The translations under genes and the position numbers were made by a program. The notes beneath the pieces are model-generated. The model saw only the letters and a list, made by a program, of their open reading frames with translations. It made no database searches and had not been told where the DNA came from. Below, one piece after another: positions 8,117-17,845 of a DNA stretch of 64,000 bases. The stretch's first letter is position 1, and every line of letters starts with the position of its first letter. Origin of the DNA: Caballeronia sp. SBC1 (GTDB lineage: Bacteria; Pseudomonadota; Gammaproteobacteria; Burkholderiales; Burkholderiaceae); contig NZ_CP049159.1 of assembly GCF_011493005.1 (NCBI RefSeq), positions 62,001-126,000 of the forward strand, written 5' to 3'.

Positions 8117-10190
8117 CTCCGCTCAGAAGGTCACCTCGGAACATCTCCGGCGAGATGCCTTTCTTTATGTTCGCCAATCGTCGCTTCGACAGGTGTTCGA
8201 GAATACCGAGAGTACGAAGCGGCAATATGCACTGCGCGATCGTGCCGTTTCGCTCGGCTGGCCAATTGAGCGTATTCACGTCGTCGATAACGATCTCGGT
8301 ATGTCCGGATCCAGCGCTAAGGAACGAGACGGTTTTCAGCACTTGGTTGCCGAGGTGGCCAACGGTCACGCCGGCATCGTGCTGGGATTGGAAGTGTCCC
8401 GTCTTGCGCGCAATAATGCGGACTGGCATCGCCTGATCGAGCTTGCATCGCTCACGCAAACTTTGATTTTGGACGAAGATGGAATTTACGATCCGGGTCA
8501 ATTTAACGACCGTCTTCTACTGGGATTGAAGGGCGCCATGAGTGAGGCTGAACTTCATATTCTCAAGGGTCGTCTGCAAGGCGGGATCAAGAACAAGGCA
8601 CGCCGGGGCGAACTGGAAGTGCCTTTGCCGATCGGCCTTGTTTATCACCCGAATGGCTCAGTGGCGCTCGATCCTGATCAACAAGTACGGGGAGCGCTGC
8701 AGTTGCTCTTCGACACGTTTCGGCAAGCTGCATCCGCTACCGCGACGGTCAGGCGATTTCGCCAGGAAGGCTGGCTGTTTCCGCGTCGCATCCGCCGCGG
8801 AATCGGGAAGGGAGACCTGCTTTGGGGGCCCCTGGAGCACTGCCGGGTCATTCAGATTCTGCATAACCCTCGTTACGCCGGTGCGTTCGTGTACGGGCGC
8901 ACCCGCGGAGCATACCGTCCCGGTCGCAAATCCACATCGCTGAAGGTTGCTCGCGAGAACTGGCAAGTGCTGATTCAGAATTCTCATCCAGGTTTTATCG
9001 ATTGGGACGAGTTCGAACGTAACCAGGCTACCCTTAAGCAGAATCTAACCGGATTCGGCCTCGATCGACGTGGCAGCATGCCACGTGAGGGTGTCGGCCT
9101 CCTGCAGGGGCGTGTCGTGTGCGGTGCCTGTGGAGCACGCATGCGCGTACGATATCAAGAGGTCGATAATAAACTTCAGCCCTACTATATGTGCACGGAG
9201 AATCCGGTACGTCGTGCAGGCAAACCCTGCCAATCGGTTCGCGGAAGCGCCATCGATGACGCTATCGGCTCGCTGCTTTTGGAGAGCGTTGCGCCAGCTG
9301 TGCTCGAGGTCGCGTTAGCGGTCGAAGATGAGATATCGGGGCGCGTCAAACAGGCCGCGGCGCAGCGTCAGAAGCAACTAGTTCGAGCGCGCTACGACGC
9401 CGAGCTTGCGCGCCGTCGATATATGAGTGTCGATCCAACGAACCGGCTCGTCGCCGACTCACTCGAAGCAGACTGGAATGAGCGTCTGCGCGTACTGGAT
9501 GCATTGCAGCAAGAGAACGAGCGACTTCAGCATGCCGATCACAAGCTTCTGAGCAGCGACGCGCGGACCCAGATTCGCGCGCTTGCCGAAGACTTCCCTC
9601 GTGTCTGGAATGACCAACGCGTGGTGCCGGTGGAACGCAAACGAATGATCGCCTTACTCATTGAAGACGTAACCTTGGTAAAGGCAGAACGCATCGCTAT
9701 CCATGTACGTTTTCGCGGCGGTCGAACGACATCGTTGGAGATCGACAAGCCCAAGCCTATCGCGCTAATTCGCAAGACGTTGCCCGAAGTCGTTGCAAAG
9801 GTCGACGAACTCCTCGAAACCTGCTCGGATAGGCAAGTCGCCGAACAACTCAATGCGCTGGGTTATACAAACTGGAAAGGCGAATCGTTCACGCATAAGA
9901 AGGTATCTATTGTTCGCACCGCCTACCGACTCAAGAGCCGGTTCGAACGCCTGCGCGCACGCGGCATGGTGACAGCTAACGAGCTCGCCAAACAACTCGG
10001 AGTCTGCCCGACTACCATTTACCTGTGGGGCCAGCGCGGGGTGGTGCACCAGCATCGATACGGAAACCTGCATCGCTGCCTCTACGAGCCCCTCGGTGAC
10101 GTTGTCTTGGTCAAAGGGCAAGGAGGCCGCTACAGTTCGACAGAACCGACTTTTATCCCTGTTCCATCAACCACACAAGGTGCAGTATGA
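8106..10190 (+). CDS. Large serine recombinase
   Basis: 694 residues from ATG 8106. Domains in order: resolvase catalytic domain (FLYVRQSSLRQV, nucleophile Ser25 or Ser26; GLEVSRLARN; LLLGLKGAMSEAELH) to about residue 150; recombinase domain (about 170-290, ILHNPRYAGAFVYGR); zinc ribbon (CGACGARMRV ... CTEN ... C) near 340-390; a coiled coil; and a C-terminal helix-turn-helix (TANELAKQLGVCPTTIYLW) near 620-660. It would integrate and excise the element through short-core sites. A longer upstream start is unlikely because it would overlap the previous gene deeply. The frame is intact. Confidence 0.92.
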   Translation: MSTNSAQKVTSEHLRRDAFLYVRQSSLRQVFENTESTKRQYALRDRAVSLGWPIERIHVVDNDLGMSGSSAKERDGFQHLVAEVANGHAGIVLGLEVSRLARNNADWHRLIELASLTQTLILDEDGIYDPGQFNDRLLLGLKGAMSEAELHILKGRLQGGIKNKARRGELEVPLPIGLVYHPNGSVALDPDQQVRGALQLLFDTFRQAASATATVRRFRQEGWLFPRRIRRGIGKGDLLWGPLEHCRVIQILHNPRYAGAFVYGRTRGAYRPGRKSTSLKVARENWQVLIQNSHPGFIDWDEFERNQATLKQNLTGFGLDRRGSMPREGVGLLQGRVVCGACGARMRVRYQEVDNKLQPYYMCTENPVRRAGKPCQSVRGSAIDDAIGSLLLESVAPAVLEVALAVEDEISGRVKQAAAQRQKQLVRARYDAELARRRYMSVDPTNRLVADSLEADWNERLRVLDALQQENERLQHADHKLLSSDARTQIRALAEDFPRVWNDQRVVPVERKRMIALLIEDVTLVKAERIAIHVRFRGGRTTSLEIDKPKPIALIRKTLPEVVAKVDELLETCSDRQVAEQLNALGYTNWKGESFTHKKVSIVRTAYRLKSRFERLRARGMVTANELAKQLGVCPTTIYLWGQRGVVHQHRYGNLHRCLYEPLGDVVLVKGQGGRYSSTEPTFIPVPSTTQGAV

Positions 10191-10196
10191 AGCGTA

Positions 10197-10970
10197 CGCC
10201 TTATCACGGGGCTTTCTTGGCCGTGCTGGGAGCATCGCTGTCGCGTAGTGGTTCACGAATTCCTGCGCCGTGCGGCCAAGACCCGGTTCGTATCGGTCAG
10301 GTCGTGCAATCAATGCGCGCGGATTATCTGGGACCAGCAGGCTCGGGGCGCCTCCGTAGAATTCCATGGCGCCGATAAGCCCGCCGATCCAATCGTGCGT
10401 GCCCTCCGAACGCGTCGCACAGGCATACGTGTAATTCGATGCGCCGAGCGCAGCGACAAACACGTGCGCACGAAACGCAACGCCACCGCGCCCGTCCAGG
10501 ATCGGCATGGTGTGCCCGGCAAAGTCGGCAAACAGCTTCTCGCCGGCGCGGTGTTGCTGACGCATCGAACGTTTGAGCGTCTGCGCCCAGTCGCGGTAGC
10601 GCTGGCAGAACTGGGTGTAGCGATAGGTACGCTCGCCGAGGTGCGCCTCAACGTACTCCTCCCACAATAGTTGCAGCGTCACGTTTGCGCGCCGCAACTC
10701 GCGATGAACGAGCGCGTAGTCCAGCTCGACACGCCGGGCCTGCGTATTCTGATCGGCCGGCAGCCTCAGCTTGGCCTCGAGTTCGTCGTCAGCCAGCGGT
10801 TCGACGCTCGCCCAGTCCAGATTGGCCGCGCTTGCACGCGCTGCATACGCCGATACCGCACCCACGCTGATACCCGCGGCCCGGCTGATCTGGCGGTGCG
10901 ACAAGCCGCACACCCACTTCAGCCGCAGGACTTCTTTCAATTTGCGCATGCTCATCCGATGTGCCGGCAT
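10197..10970 (-). pseudogene. istA: istA, 5' part, interrupted
   Basis: The N-terminal half of the host IS21 transposase starts at ATG 10970. It carries the helix-turn-helix (LSHRQISRAAGISVGAVSAY) and the first two acidic residues of the core (KLFADFAGHTMPIL and LVPDNPRALI). It is cut at RPRKPRDKA. The last nine codons before the stop belong to the inserted element. Together with 6874-6096 it reconstitutes a full IstA apart from the frameshift. Confidence 0.92.
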
Positions 10971-11049
10971 TACCTGTCCCCTATAAAAGAGACAAGGCTA
11001 ACGCCCGTCGTTGATGTCATACGCAACACCACCGCCAGACCGAAATAGC

Positions 11050-11232
11050 GTTCCTGTTTCGGTCCAGTGATCACTCATTCCGGGAACGTGATCACCTGTT
11101 TCGGCAAGATGATCAGTCGTTTCGGAAACGGGTGATCAGCGATCACCATCAACCGAAATGACTGATCACCTTCCTCCGGATTCACTGATCACGTTAAACC
11201 GGAATCGGTGATCACGTTCGCCGAAATACGCA
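11050..11232 (-). repeat. IS21 right end with seven TGATCA repeats
   Basis: The stretch contains TGATCA seven times in alternating contexts with TTTCGG or TTCCGG, ending in the terminal repeat at 11232. It is the istA-side end of the IS21 element and matches the left end at 1867. It probably binds IstA and includes the istA promoter region. Confidence 0.85.
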
Positions 11233-11259
11233 GTACCGGAGCCGAAGAGGTTTTTTACC

Positions 11260-11766
11260 ATGCGTGTGGCAGTCTATACCCGAGTGTCCACCCCAGATCA
11301 GTCCACTGACCGGCAACGGCGGGAATTGCGCAGGTACGCGAAAGCCCGTGGCTGGGAGATCGTGCGGGAGATGCAGGAAACCGTCAGCGGCGCGTCACAA
11401 AAGCGGCCGCTGCGTGAAGCGGTCATGCAACTGGCGCGCACCCGCGCCGTCGACGTGATCTTGGTCCAGGCGCTGGATCGCTGGGGGCGCAGCGTGCAGG
11501 ACCTGATCCTGACAATGGTGGAACTGGAAGCGCTCGGAGTGGCCTTCGTGGTACCTGGCCAGATCGACATAAGTACGCCAATGGGTCGGATGCAGGCGCA
11601 TGTGCTGTCGGCGGTCGCGGAATTCGAAAGGGAGCTTATCCGGGAACGTGTCCGCTCCGGCCTGGCCAATGCGCGCGCCAGAGGGAAGCGGCTTGGCAGG
11701 CCCAACGCGATACCGCGCCTGGTGAACAAAGGCTTATCCCTGATCAGGCAGGGAATGACCTACTAG
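11260..11766 (+). pseudogene. Small serine resolvase, 5' part, cut by IS701
   Basis: 168 codons with the resolvase/invertase signature (VAVYTRVSTPDQS, catalytic Ser in RVS; VQALDRWGRS; FERELIRERV). The helix-turn-helix that should follow is missing: the frame stops at TAG inside the IS701 target duplication CTAG (11763-11766). The remaining codons (EAAEQSGVSISTLLRARRKG, stop 13321-13323) lie beyond the IS701 at 13249. Removing IS701 still leaves TAC TAG GAG, so an amber codon exists at the joint. Start ATG 11260 follows GAAGAGG. Confidence 0.85.
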
Positions 11767-13244
11767 TCTTACTGTGTCACAAAGTTAACTTGACATTCCC
11801 ACAGCAGGGACAGCGCGGAAGCCTGCCGGTGATCGCGCGGGCGATGAGTACTCGCAGCGTCGAAATCGAGTCAGGCACGTGGCGCTGGACCCGTCCGGCT
11901 GCCGCGAGGGAGGTAACCTTCGGGTAGGGAAGCCGCTTCTGGTCGAGCGCGGTTTTTTTTTGCGCCCTCCTGACCGAGCCGCTCGGTGACGAGAAAGGCG
12001 TAAGCCGCAATACACAGCGTGGCATGGTGATGGAAGCCGCGCCAGCCGCGGCCCTCGTAATGCGCGAGGCCGAACTCCTGCTTGAGCTCCTGGTAGTCTC
12101 GCTCAATACGCCAGCGCATCTTGGTGACGAAGACCAGTTGTTCCAGCGTGGCATCGGACGGCGCCGTGCTGAGGAAGTATTTCACCGGCTCGGCTTCTCC
12201 CTCGGGCCACTCGATCAGTAGCCACTCCTCGGCGCGCATCTCGGTGCCCAGGTAATCGCGGTGAGCAGGACGAACCCGCACAGCGGCGAAACGCGAGGAT
12301 AGATCCGTGTTGGTACCTTCGCGCCAGGTGACCGCACTATAGGCCTCCCGCGGCAATGCCATGGCCAGTGCCTTGACCGACACCGGCTCGTGACCCGGCT
12401 CGCGGCGCAGCTTCGTCGGCCGTATGCCGCGACCGCTCCATGGCCTGGGTGGCAGGGGTGCGGCGCCCGGTGCCCATACCGTGGTTCCCGGCCTGATACC
12501 GACGGCATACAGCATGCCCAGTTCAGTAATGCCATCGCGAAAGGCGGTTTCATCGCCATACCCAGCATCGGCCAGCACCACGCCCATGGGCACGCCCGAG
12601 GCGAGCGCCTCATGCATTTGCGCCAACGCGATTTCCGGCTTGGTCGCGAAGCTCACCTCGTCGGGCACCCCGGCTTTCTTGCGGCGCACAGGGTCAGCCG
12701 CCCAGTCCTTGGGCAGATACAGTTGATAGCCAACAGGAACGCTGCCCCGAACGCTGGCCAGCGACAAACTGACCGCCACCTGGCAGTTGTCCTGTTTGCC
12801 CAGTTGACCGCAGTATTGGCGCGCGACGCCAACTGAATGCGTGCCCTTCTTCGGGAATCCCGTGTCATCAACGATCCAGTAGCAGCCACTGTCCAGACCA
12901 AGGTCTGGCACAACCCAGTCGCGGATGCGCGTCATCACCGCGTGGTCGGACCATCCGGCCTTCGCCACGAAGTGATGCAGTGACTGATGCTTTGCTGCGA
13001 CGTGCAGCGGATCGGTATGCGCTGCCAGAGGCTCAACGCTCTTGCGATGGATCGGCAGCATCAGCCCGCGACAATAGTCCTGCAATCCGGCGTTCCGATC
13101 CTCATGCCCTAACGCTGCGCACAGGTGCTCGATGTAGCGATCGAACTTCTCCAGATTTTCCATTGCAGTCCGCTGGTAAATAAGGATTCCTTATTATAGA
13201 ATGAAACGTAAAAGAAACTGTCGTTTTTTTATGACACAGTGAGA
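11767..13244 (-). mobile_element. IS701-family insertion sequence
   Basis: 1478 bp. The ends TCTTACTGTGTCACAAA (from 11767) and TCTCACTGTGTCATAAA (inward from 13244) match at 15 of 17 positions. CTAG flanks both sides (11763-11766, 13245-13248), agreeing with the 4-bp YTAR-like targets of IS701. One transposase gene on the minus strand fills it. Confidence 0.92.
11777..13163 (-). CDS. IS701-family transposase, C-terminal frameshift
   Basis: Starts at ATG 13163 and runs 430 codons with the family's DDE core: YWIVDDTGFPKKGTHSV, VLADAGYGDET and the Y-E region WRIERDYQELKQEFGL. The in-frame end (stop near 11871) lacks the usual tail. The next frame supplies RHVPDSISTLRVLIARAITG and the Cys pair CPCCG to a stop at 11777. 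A single-base indel near 11890 therefore shifts the last 35 or so residues. The catalytic part is complete, so activity cannot be excluded. Confidence 0.85.
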
Positions 13245-13248
13245 CTAG

Positions 13249-13323
13249 GAGGCCGCCGAACAATCGGGGGTGAGCATTTCCACGCTACTGCGCGCCCGCA
13301 GGAAAGGCAACGCCGCCGCCTGA
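13249..13323 (+). pseudogene. Small serine resolvase, 3' remnant
   Basis: The reading frame GAG GCC GCC ... TGA gives EAAEQSGVSISTLLRARRKG, a resolvase-type helix-turn-helix that continues the gene cut at 11766. It ends at 13323. Confidence 0.75.
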
Positions 13324-13371
13324 TAGTCGAAAAACCGGTCGGTGACGCCAGCCCCCGGAATGGCGCGCTCT

Positions 13372-13439
13372 CCTACCTGCACGCTGACGACGACGATTGG
13401 CATCGGGCCACAGAGGCCGGACTGAGACTCAATTGGTAG
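13372..13439 (+). pseudogene. Tyrosine integrase, 3' remnant (copy 1)
   Basis: The last 22 or so codons of a tyrosine recombinase (YLHADDDDWHRATEAGLRLN), including the catalytic Tyr, end at TAG 13437-13439. The same C-terminus closes the integrases at 21252 and 31024. The rest of this copy is gone. Confidence 0.75.
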
Positions 13440-13869
13440 CAAGATGACAAAGTGCGCTCCTAGAACCCATCATTCAACCACGGGCGATGACCAAGAGAAT
13501 GTGATAACGGCTGACAGAATGCGGGAACGGTTGGGTGCCGACTCATCGTCAGGCAACCCAACTGATAAGTACAAGAAAACGCGGGATATCTACCATGAGC
13601 GAAGCCGAGTAAAGTAATAACTTCCGCTGCCGCACGGCAATTTAAGGTCCAGGACGCAAACTTTCCCTGTTGCGAGCGATTTATGCACCGAGTGGCGGTA
13701 ATAGTCCTTTCGCCCATCGATTTGGTCTAGAGTTGCGCCTCCAGTGATCCGCCGACCATCGGATAGCAGAGGATTGGCAATAACTTACGACACCGCAGGT
13801 GAGTTTTGTCGGTAGGCGCTCAGTCCGCGGCAATGCACTGTCGGCTCTAAATGTTTTTGGGATGTAACG
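13440..13869. other. Non-coding, 430 bp
   Basis: Upstream region of the hybrid kinase. Only short frames without domain character were found and no clear promoter pair. Confidence 0.5.
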
Positions 13870-16800
13870 GTGACAAATCTCGAGCCAGCGGCAAATGAAT
13901 CAAGTCTGCCGTCCTTTCCTATGGTGGGGATCGGCGCTTCTGCTGGGGGGCTTGAAGCGATCTCGGCACTGATTGAAGAAATTCCGGCCGCAAGCGGCAT
14001 GGCGTTTCTCGTGGTTCAACACTTGGCACCGTCGCGACCTAGCCTGCTGCCTGAAATTCTGGCCAAGCGCACTGCAATGCCGGTCTTGGAAGCCGTTGAA
14101 GGCATGGCCGTAGAAGTGGGCCACCTCTATATCATCCCGCCTAACGCTAGCATGTCGATCGCGCAGGGTTGCATCAGATTGCGGCCGCGCGACGATACCC
14201 TCGGGCCGCCAATGCCCATTGACGACCTTTTAGACTCCTTGGCCAAAGATCAGGGCGTGAACGCGATCGGCGTGATTCTCTCAGGCAGTGGTTCGGACGG
14301 AGCGCTGGGCCTGCAAGCAGTTCAACATGAGGGCGGCATCACCTTTGCCCAGGACGACGCGACTGCTCGATTCAACAGCATGCCGCGTGCCGCCATTGGC
14401 CTGGGTTGCGTCGATTTCGTGCTATCGCCAAAAGACATTGCGAACGAGATCATGCGCTTGGGGAAACATCTGCGATCCGAGTGGGCACAACGAGAATCGC
14501 CGGCCCCCCTAATTGACCATGTCGAAGCAAGTCTGCGGCCCATGTTTCGCCTGCTGCGAAATGCCTGCGACATTGACTTCACCAACTATAAGCGCGGCAC
14601 CATCCAACGCAGATTGTCCCGGCGAATGGCGCTACAACAGCTTACTTCGGTCGCCGACTACGTTGCTGTCCTTGAATCCGACGCGGCAGAAACGCTCGCA
14701 CTGGGACGCGACCTGCTGATTCAGGTGACTGAGTTTTTTAGGGACCCCGAGACGTTTGACGTGCTGACTCAGACTGTGTTTCCTCGCCTTATTGGCGAGC
14801 GAAAGTCCAACGAGCCGATCAGAATCTGGGTGCCCGGCTGTGCCAGTGGAGAAGAGGTGTATTCAATCGCGATTTGCCTGATGGAGTATCTGGGCGAACG
14901 CGCCACGAGTACCCGAGTTCAGATTTTTGGCACCGATGTGAGCGCCGATGCACTGGAAACCGCTCGTACCAGCCGGTATATCGAGAACATCGCGCGCAAC
15001 GTGTCGCCTGAGCGACTGCAGCGATTTTTTGTGCGTGACGGGCAGTACTACCGCATCGATAAATCAATCAGAGACGTTTGTACGTTCGCTCGTCACAATG
15101 TCGCGACCGATCCACCGTTTTCACGGATGGACCTGGTCAGTTGCCGCAACCTGCTTATCTATCTGAATCCGGTGTTGCAACGAAGCGTTATGCCGCTGTT
15201 TCACTATGCGCTGAAGGCAAACGGTGTGCTGATGTTGGGACCTTCGGAAACGGTTGGCGCATTCTCTGACCTGTTCGGCATCATCGAAAGTAAGCGCAGC
15301 AAACTCTACAGCAAGAAACCACACCCCGGCCGACCGAGCGCAGGTCACTTGACGCCGACGGCGGTGCCGCAAGCGCCACTTCATTCTCAGACTTCATTCG
15401 AAAGCGGCCCGGCGTCTACGAGTGCCGAGGCGATTCGGCGCGAGGTTGATCGCGCGGCCTTGGCCCGGTACGTACCCCCCTGTGTGCTTTGCGATGACGA
15501 CTTGAACATCATCGAGTTTCGAGGCGACACGTCGTTGTTCCTGGTCAATCCGAACGGTCCTCCAAGCAGCAATTTGCAACGACTCGCCCGGCCTGAAGTT
15601 TTTTTAGCCGTAAGCGAAGCGATAAAACAGGTCCGCGAAGAAGGCGCTGTGGTCCGTAAGTCGAAACTACGGATAGACACAATCGGGGGCGCGAGCATGG
15701 CCAGCCTCGAGGTGCACCTGCTACAAGTCGCTGAGGTCGAAGGTCGTTGGTTCCTCATCTTTTTTGAGTCACCGGCACGTCAGTCTGATGACTTCTCTGC
15801 GGGAAAACGTGAATCGCTGAAAGCATTGGTGCTCCAGACCCTACGCAAGGGAGGGCGCAAGAAAGGAGGAATGTACAGCGATAATGAGGAGGAAATCGCA
15901 CGCCTAAACACCGAATTGGACGCCACGCGTGCACAACTTCGGGCAATGCTGGAAGAACATGACAGCGCGAGGGAAGAGCTTAAATCAAGTGAAGAAGAAC
16001 TACTCTCGAGCAATGAGGAGTTTCAAAGCACCAACGAGGAACTCGAGACTGCGAAGGAAGAACTCCAATCGCTAAATGAGGAGCTCTCTACTACCAACGA
16101 TGAGTTGCGCTACCGCAACCAGGAACTTAGATCGGTCCACGATGAGGTGACGCGCGCCCGCGACTACGCCGATTCAATCGTCGAGACGATGTCCGAACCC
16201 ATGCTTGTGCTGGAGCCAGACCTTCGCATCACGCGGGCGAATCGCGCGTTTTATCAAGTCTTCGAGACTACCCCCGAGAAAACACTCGGCACCCGGCTCT
16301 ACGCGCTGGGCAACGAACAGTGGAACATTCCGGCCTTGCGGGAGTTGCTGGAGGAGCTTCTTCCACAGCACACCGTCGTTCGGGATTTCCTGATCACGCA
16401 CGAATTCCCGCGCATCGGTTTGCGTACGATGCGACTAAACGCGGTGCGTGTGGTGTGGTCCGAACACGCGCTAATCTTACTCACGATCGACGACATCACC
16501 CGGCAGCATCAGGCCTTCGGTCGGCTGCAAACCGCGGACCGGCAAAAGGACGAGTTCCTCGCGATGCTCGCGCATGAACTACGCAACCCCCTCGCCACGA
16601 TTCGCAACGGGCTGAAGATCTGGGAACGCGGCAGCGCCGACAAAGCTTCTGAGGAAATCGCGCGAGTTGCGGCTCAGCGGCAGCTCGATCACGAAATCCG
16701 GCTCGTCGAGGATCTACTGGACGTGTCGCGCATCACGCGTGGGATCATAACCCTCAAAATTGAGCAGATCGATCTTATTGAGACGGTAAGGCGGACGGTC

Positions 16801-17652
16801 GAAGCTATGCGCTCCGAGATCGACTTACATCAGCATGAATTGTCGCTCGCGCTGCCGACTGACGCATTGACGGTCAATGCGGATGCAATGCGTATCGAGC
16901 AGGTCGTGACCAATTTGCTTGGCAACGCACTTAAATACACGCCCGCCGGCGGTCAGATCCGAATTTCGTTGGAACGCGATGGAAATGAGGCCGTGCTGTC
17001 CGTCGTCGACAATGGCATCGGGATGGCGGCCGATCTTATACCGACTATCTTCGAAATCTTCGTTCAAGCCGAACGTTCCCTTGATGGAAAGTCGGCGGGC
17101 CTGGGGCTCGGTCTGGCACTTGTGAGTCGTCTTGTCGAGCTTCACAGGGGGGCGGTGCGTGCGTTTAGTGAAGGCCTTAAGCACGGCAGTAAATTTGTGG
17201 TTCGGCTTCCCGCACTGGCGCGAGGCACACTCCCCGACGTTCCGGTGAAGAAGGCAGGCGCTTCGCTGCAGAACGTCGAACAACGGATTCTGGTGGTCGA
17301 CGACAACGCGGATTCAGCGGAAAGCAGTGCCTCCCTCTTACGGCTCGATGGACACGAAGTACAGGTTGCTCGCGACGGCCAAACAGCGCTACGGAGCGTG
17401 CAAGATTTCCATCCCGACGTGGTCCTCCTTGACATCGGGTTGCCCGGCATGGACGGCTACGAGGTCGCGCGTCAAATTCGTGCAATGTCGAGCTCAGGAA
17501 ATATCTTGTTGATCGCCCATAGCGGGTACGGAGAAGCCGAGCATCGAGAAAATTCTCGGCAAGCTGGCTTTGATCATCACCTCGTTAAACCCGCCGATCT
17601 GAGCCAGTTGACTGAACTGATCGCGTCATTGCTGGGCAAACGCGCTAGTTGA
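13870..17652 (+). CDS. CheB-CheR-PAS-histidine kinase-receiver hybrid
   Basis: 1260 residues from GTG 13870. Order: CheB methylesterase (17-195; GIGASAGG nucleophile Ser, VVQHLAPSR His, LSGSGSDGALGL Asp); CheR methyltransferase (215-475; SAM motif VPGCASGEEVYS); a linker with a PAS-like fold; a long Glu-rich coiled coil (674-760); PAS (770-877); HisKA with phospho-His near 902 (MLAHELRNPL); HATPase (NLLGNALKYTP, VVDNGIGMA, GLGLGLALV); receiver (1138-1255, phospho-Asp in VLLDIGLPG). No transmembrane segment is seen. Such hybrids are general sensor kinases unconnected to flagellar chemotaxis. ATG 13921 is too late because it sits at the CheB core. No partner operon is adjacent. Confidence 0.95.
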   Translation: MTNLEPAANESSLPSFPMVGIGASAGGLEAISALIEEIPAASGMAFLVVQHLAPSRPSLLPEILAKRTAMPVLEAVEGMAVEVGHLYIIPPNASMSIAQGCIRLRPRDDTLGPPMPIDDLLDSLAKDQGVNAIGVILSGSGSDGALGLQAVQHEGGITFAQDDATARFNSMPRAAIGLGCVDFVLSPKDIANEIMRLGKHLRSEWAQRESPAPLIDHVEASLRPMFRLLRNACDIDFTNYKRGTIQRRLSRRMALQQLTSVADYVAVLESDAAETLALGRDLLIQVTEFFRDPETFDVLTQTVFPRLIGERKSNEPIRIWVPGCASGEEVYSIAICLMEYLGERATSTRVQIFGTDVSADALETARTSRYIENIARNVSPERLQRFFVRDGQYYRIDKSIRDVCTFARHNVATDPPFSRMDLVSCRNLLIYLNPVLQRSVMPLFHYALKANGVLMLGPSETVGAFSDLFGIIESKRSKLYSKKPHPGRPSAGHLTPTAVPQAPLHSQTSFESGPASTSAEAIRREVDRAALARYVPPCVLCDDDLNIIEFRGDTSLFLVNPNGPPSSNLQRLARPEVFLAVSEAIKQVREEGAVVRKSKLRIDTIGGASMASLEVHLLQVAEVEGRWFLIFFESPARQSDDFSAGKRESLKALVLQTLRKGGRKKGGMYSDNEEEIARLNTELDATRAQLRAMLEEHDSAREELKSSEEELLSSNEEFQSTNEELETAKEELQSLNEELSTTNDELRYRNQELRSVHDEVTRARDYADSIVETMSEPMLVLEPDLRITRANRAFYQVFETTPEKTLGTRLYALGNEQWNIPALRELLEELLPQHTVVRDFLITHEFPRIGLRTMRLNAVRVVWSEHALILLTIDDITRQHQAFGRLQTADRQKDEFLAMLAHELRNPLATIRNGLKIWERGSADKASEEIARVAAQRQLDHEIRLVEDLLDVSRITRGIITLKIEQIDLIETVRRTVEAMRSEIDLHQHELSLALPTDALTVNADAMRIEQVVTNLLGNALKYTPAGGQIRISLERDGNEAVLSVVDNGIGMAADLIPTIFEIFVQAERSLDGKSAGLGLGLALVSRLVELHRGAVRAFSEGLKHGSKFVVRLPALARGTLPDVPVKKAGASLQNVEQRILVVDDNADSAESSASLLRLDGHEVQVARDGQTALRSVQDFHPDVVLLDIGLPGMDGYEVARQIRAMSSSGNILLIAHSGYGEAEHRENSRQAGFDHHLVKPADLSQLTELIASLLGKRAS

Positions 17653-17845
17653 GGGGCGACTCTATAGGTCGAACAGCACCGTCGCTCGTTTGGCCTGTCT
17701 CACTTCCCCGTACCTATCAAATCCTGTACGAATACTGATAGGTGTCACGCGCAGCGGGTCTGAATCAATCGCTTGCGGTCACACTATTTCCGTATCTGAT
17801 TGGGTCAACGAGCGCAGTTTGAACACGCCCGCTACGGACAAACTA

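Larger units (their letters stand above)
6875..10196 (+). mobile_element. Large-serine-recombinase element inserted in istA
   Basis: The two istA halves (DKA ending at 10199 and KAEVAV starting at 6874) share only CGC at the borders (6872-6874 and 10197-10199), and I see no convincing terminal inverted repeats. This fits conservative serine-recombinase integration with a very short core rather than DDE transposition. Cargo is a DUF5372-like protein, a helix-turn-helix protein, a small protein in the -1 frame and a 694-residue serine recombinase, all on the plus strand. Confidence 0.82.
1867..11232 (-). mobile_element. IS21-family element split by two nested insertions
   Basis: Both termini read TGCG(G/T)ATTTCGGCG inward and carry multiple TGATCA repeats, as IS21 ends do. 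The flanks are GTACCGG at 1860-1866 and 11233-11239, a 7-bp target duplication. Removing the two insertions (2432-5791 with one CCAGT copy; about 6875-10199) leaves about 2.7 kb with istA and istB on the minus strand, a normal IS21 size. The istB frame is restored exactly and the istA frame runs through its junction. istA also has an independent frameshift near 6227, so the element is inactive. Confidence 0.92.
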
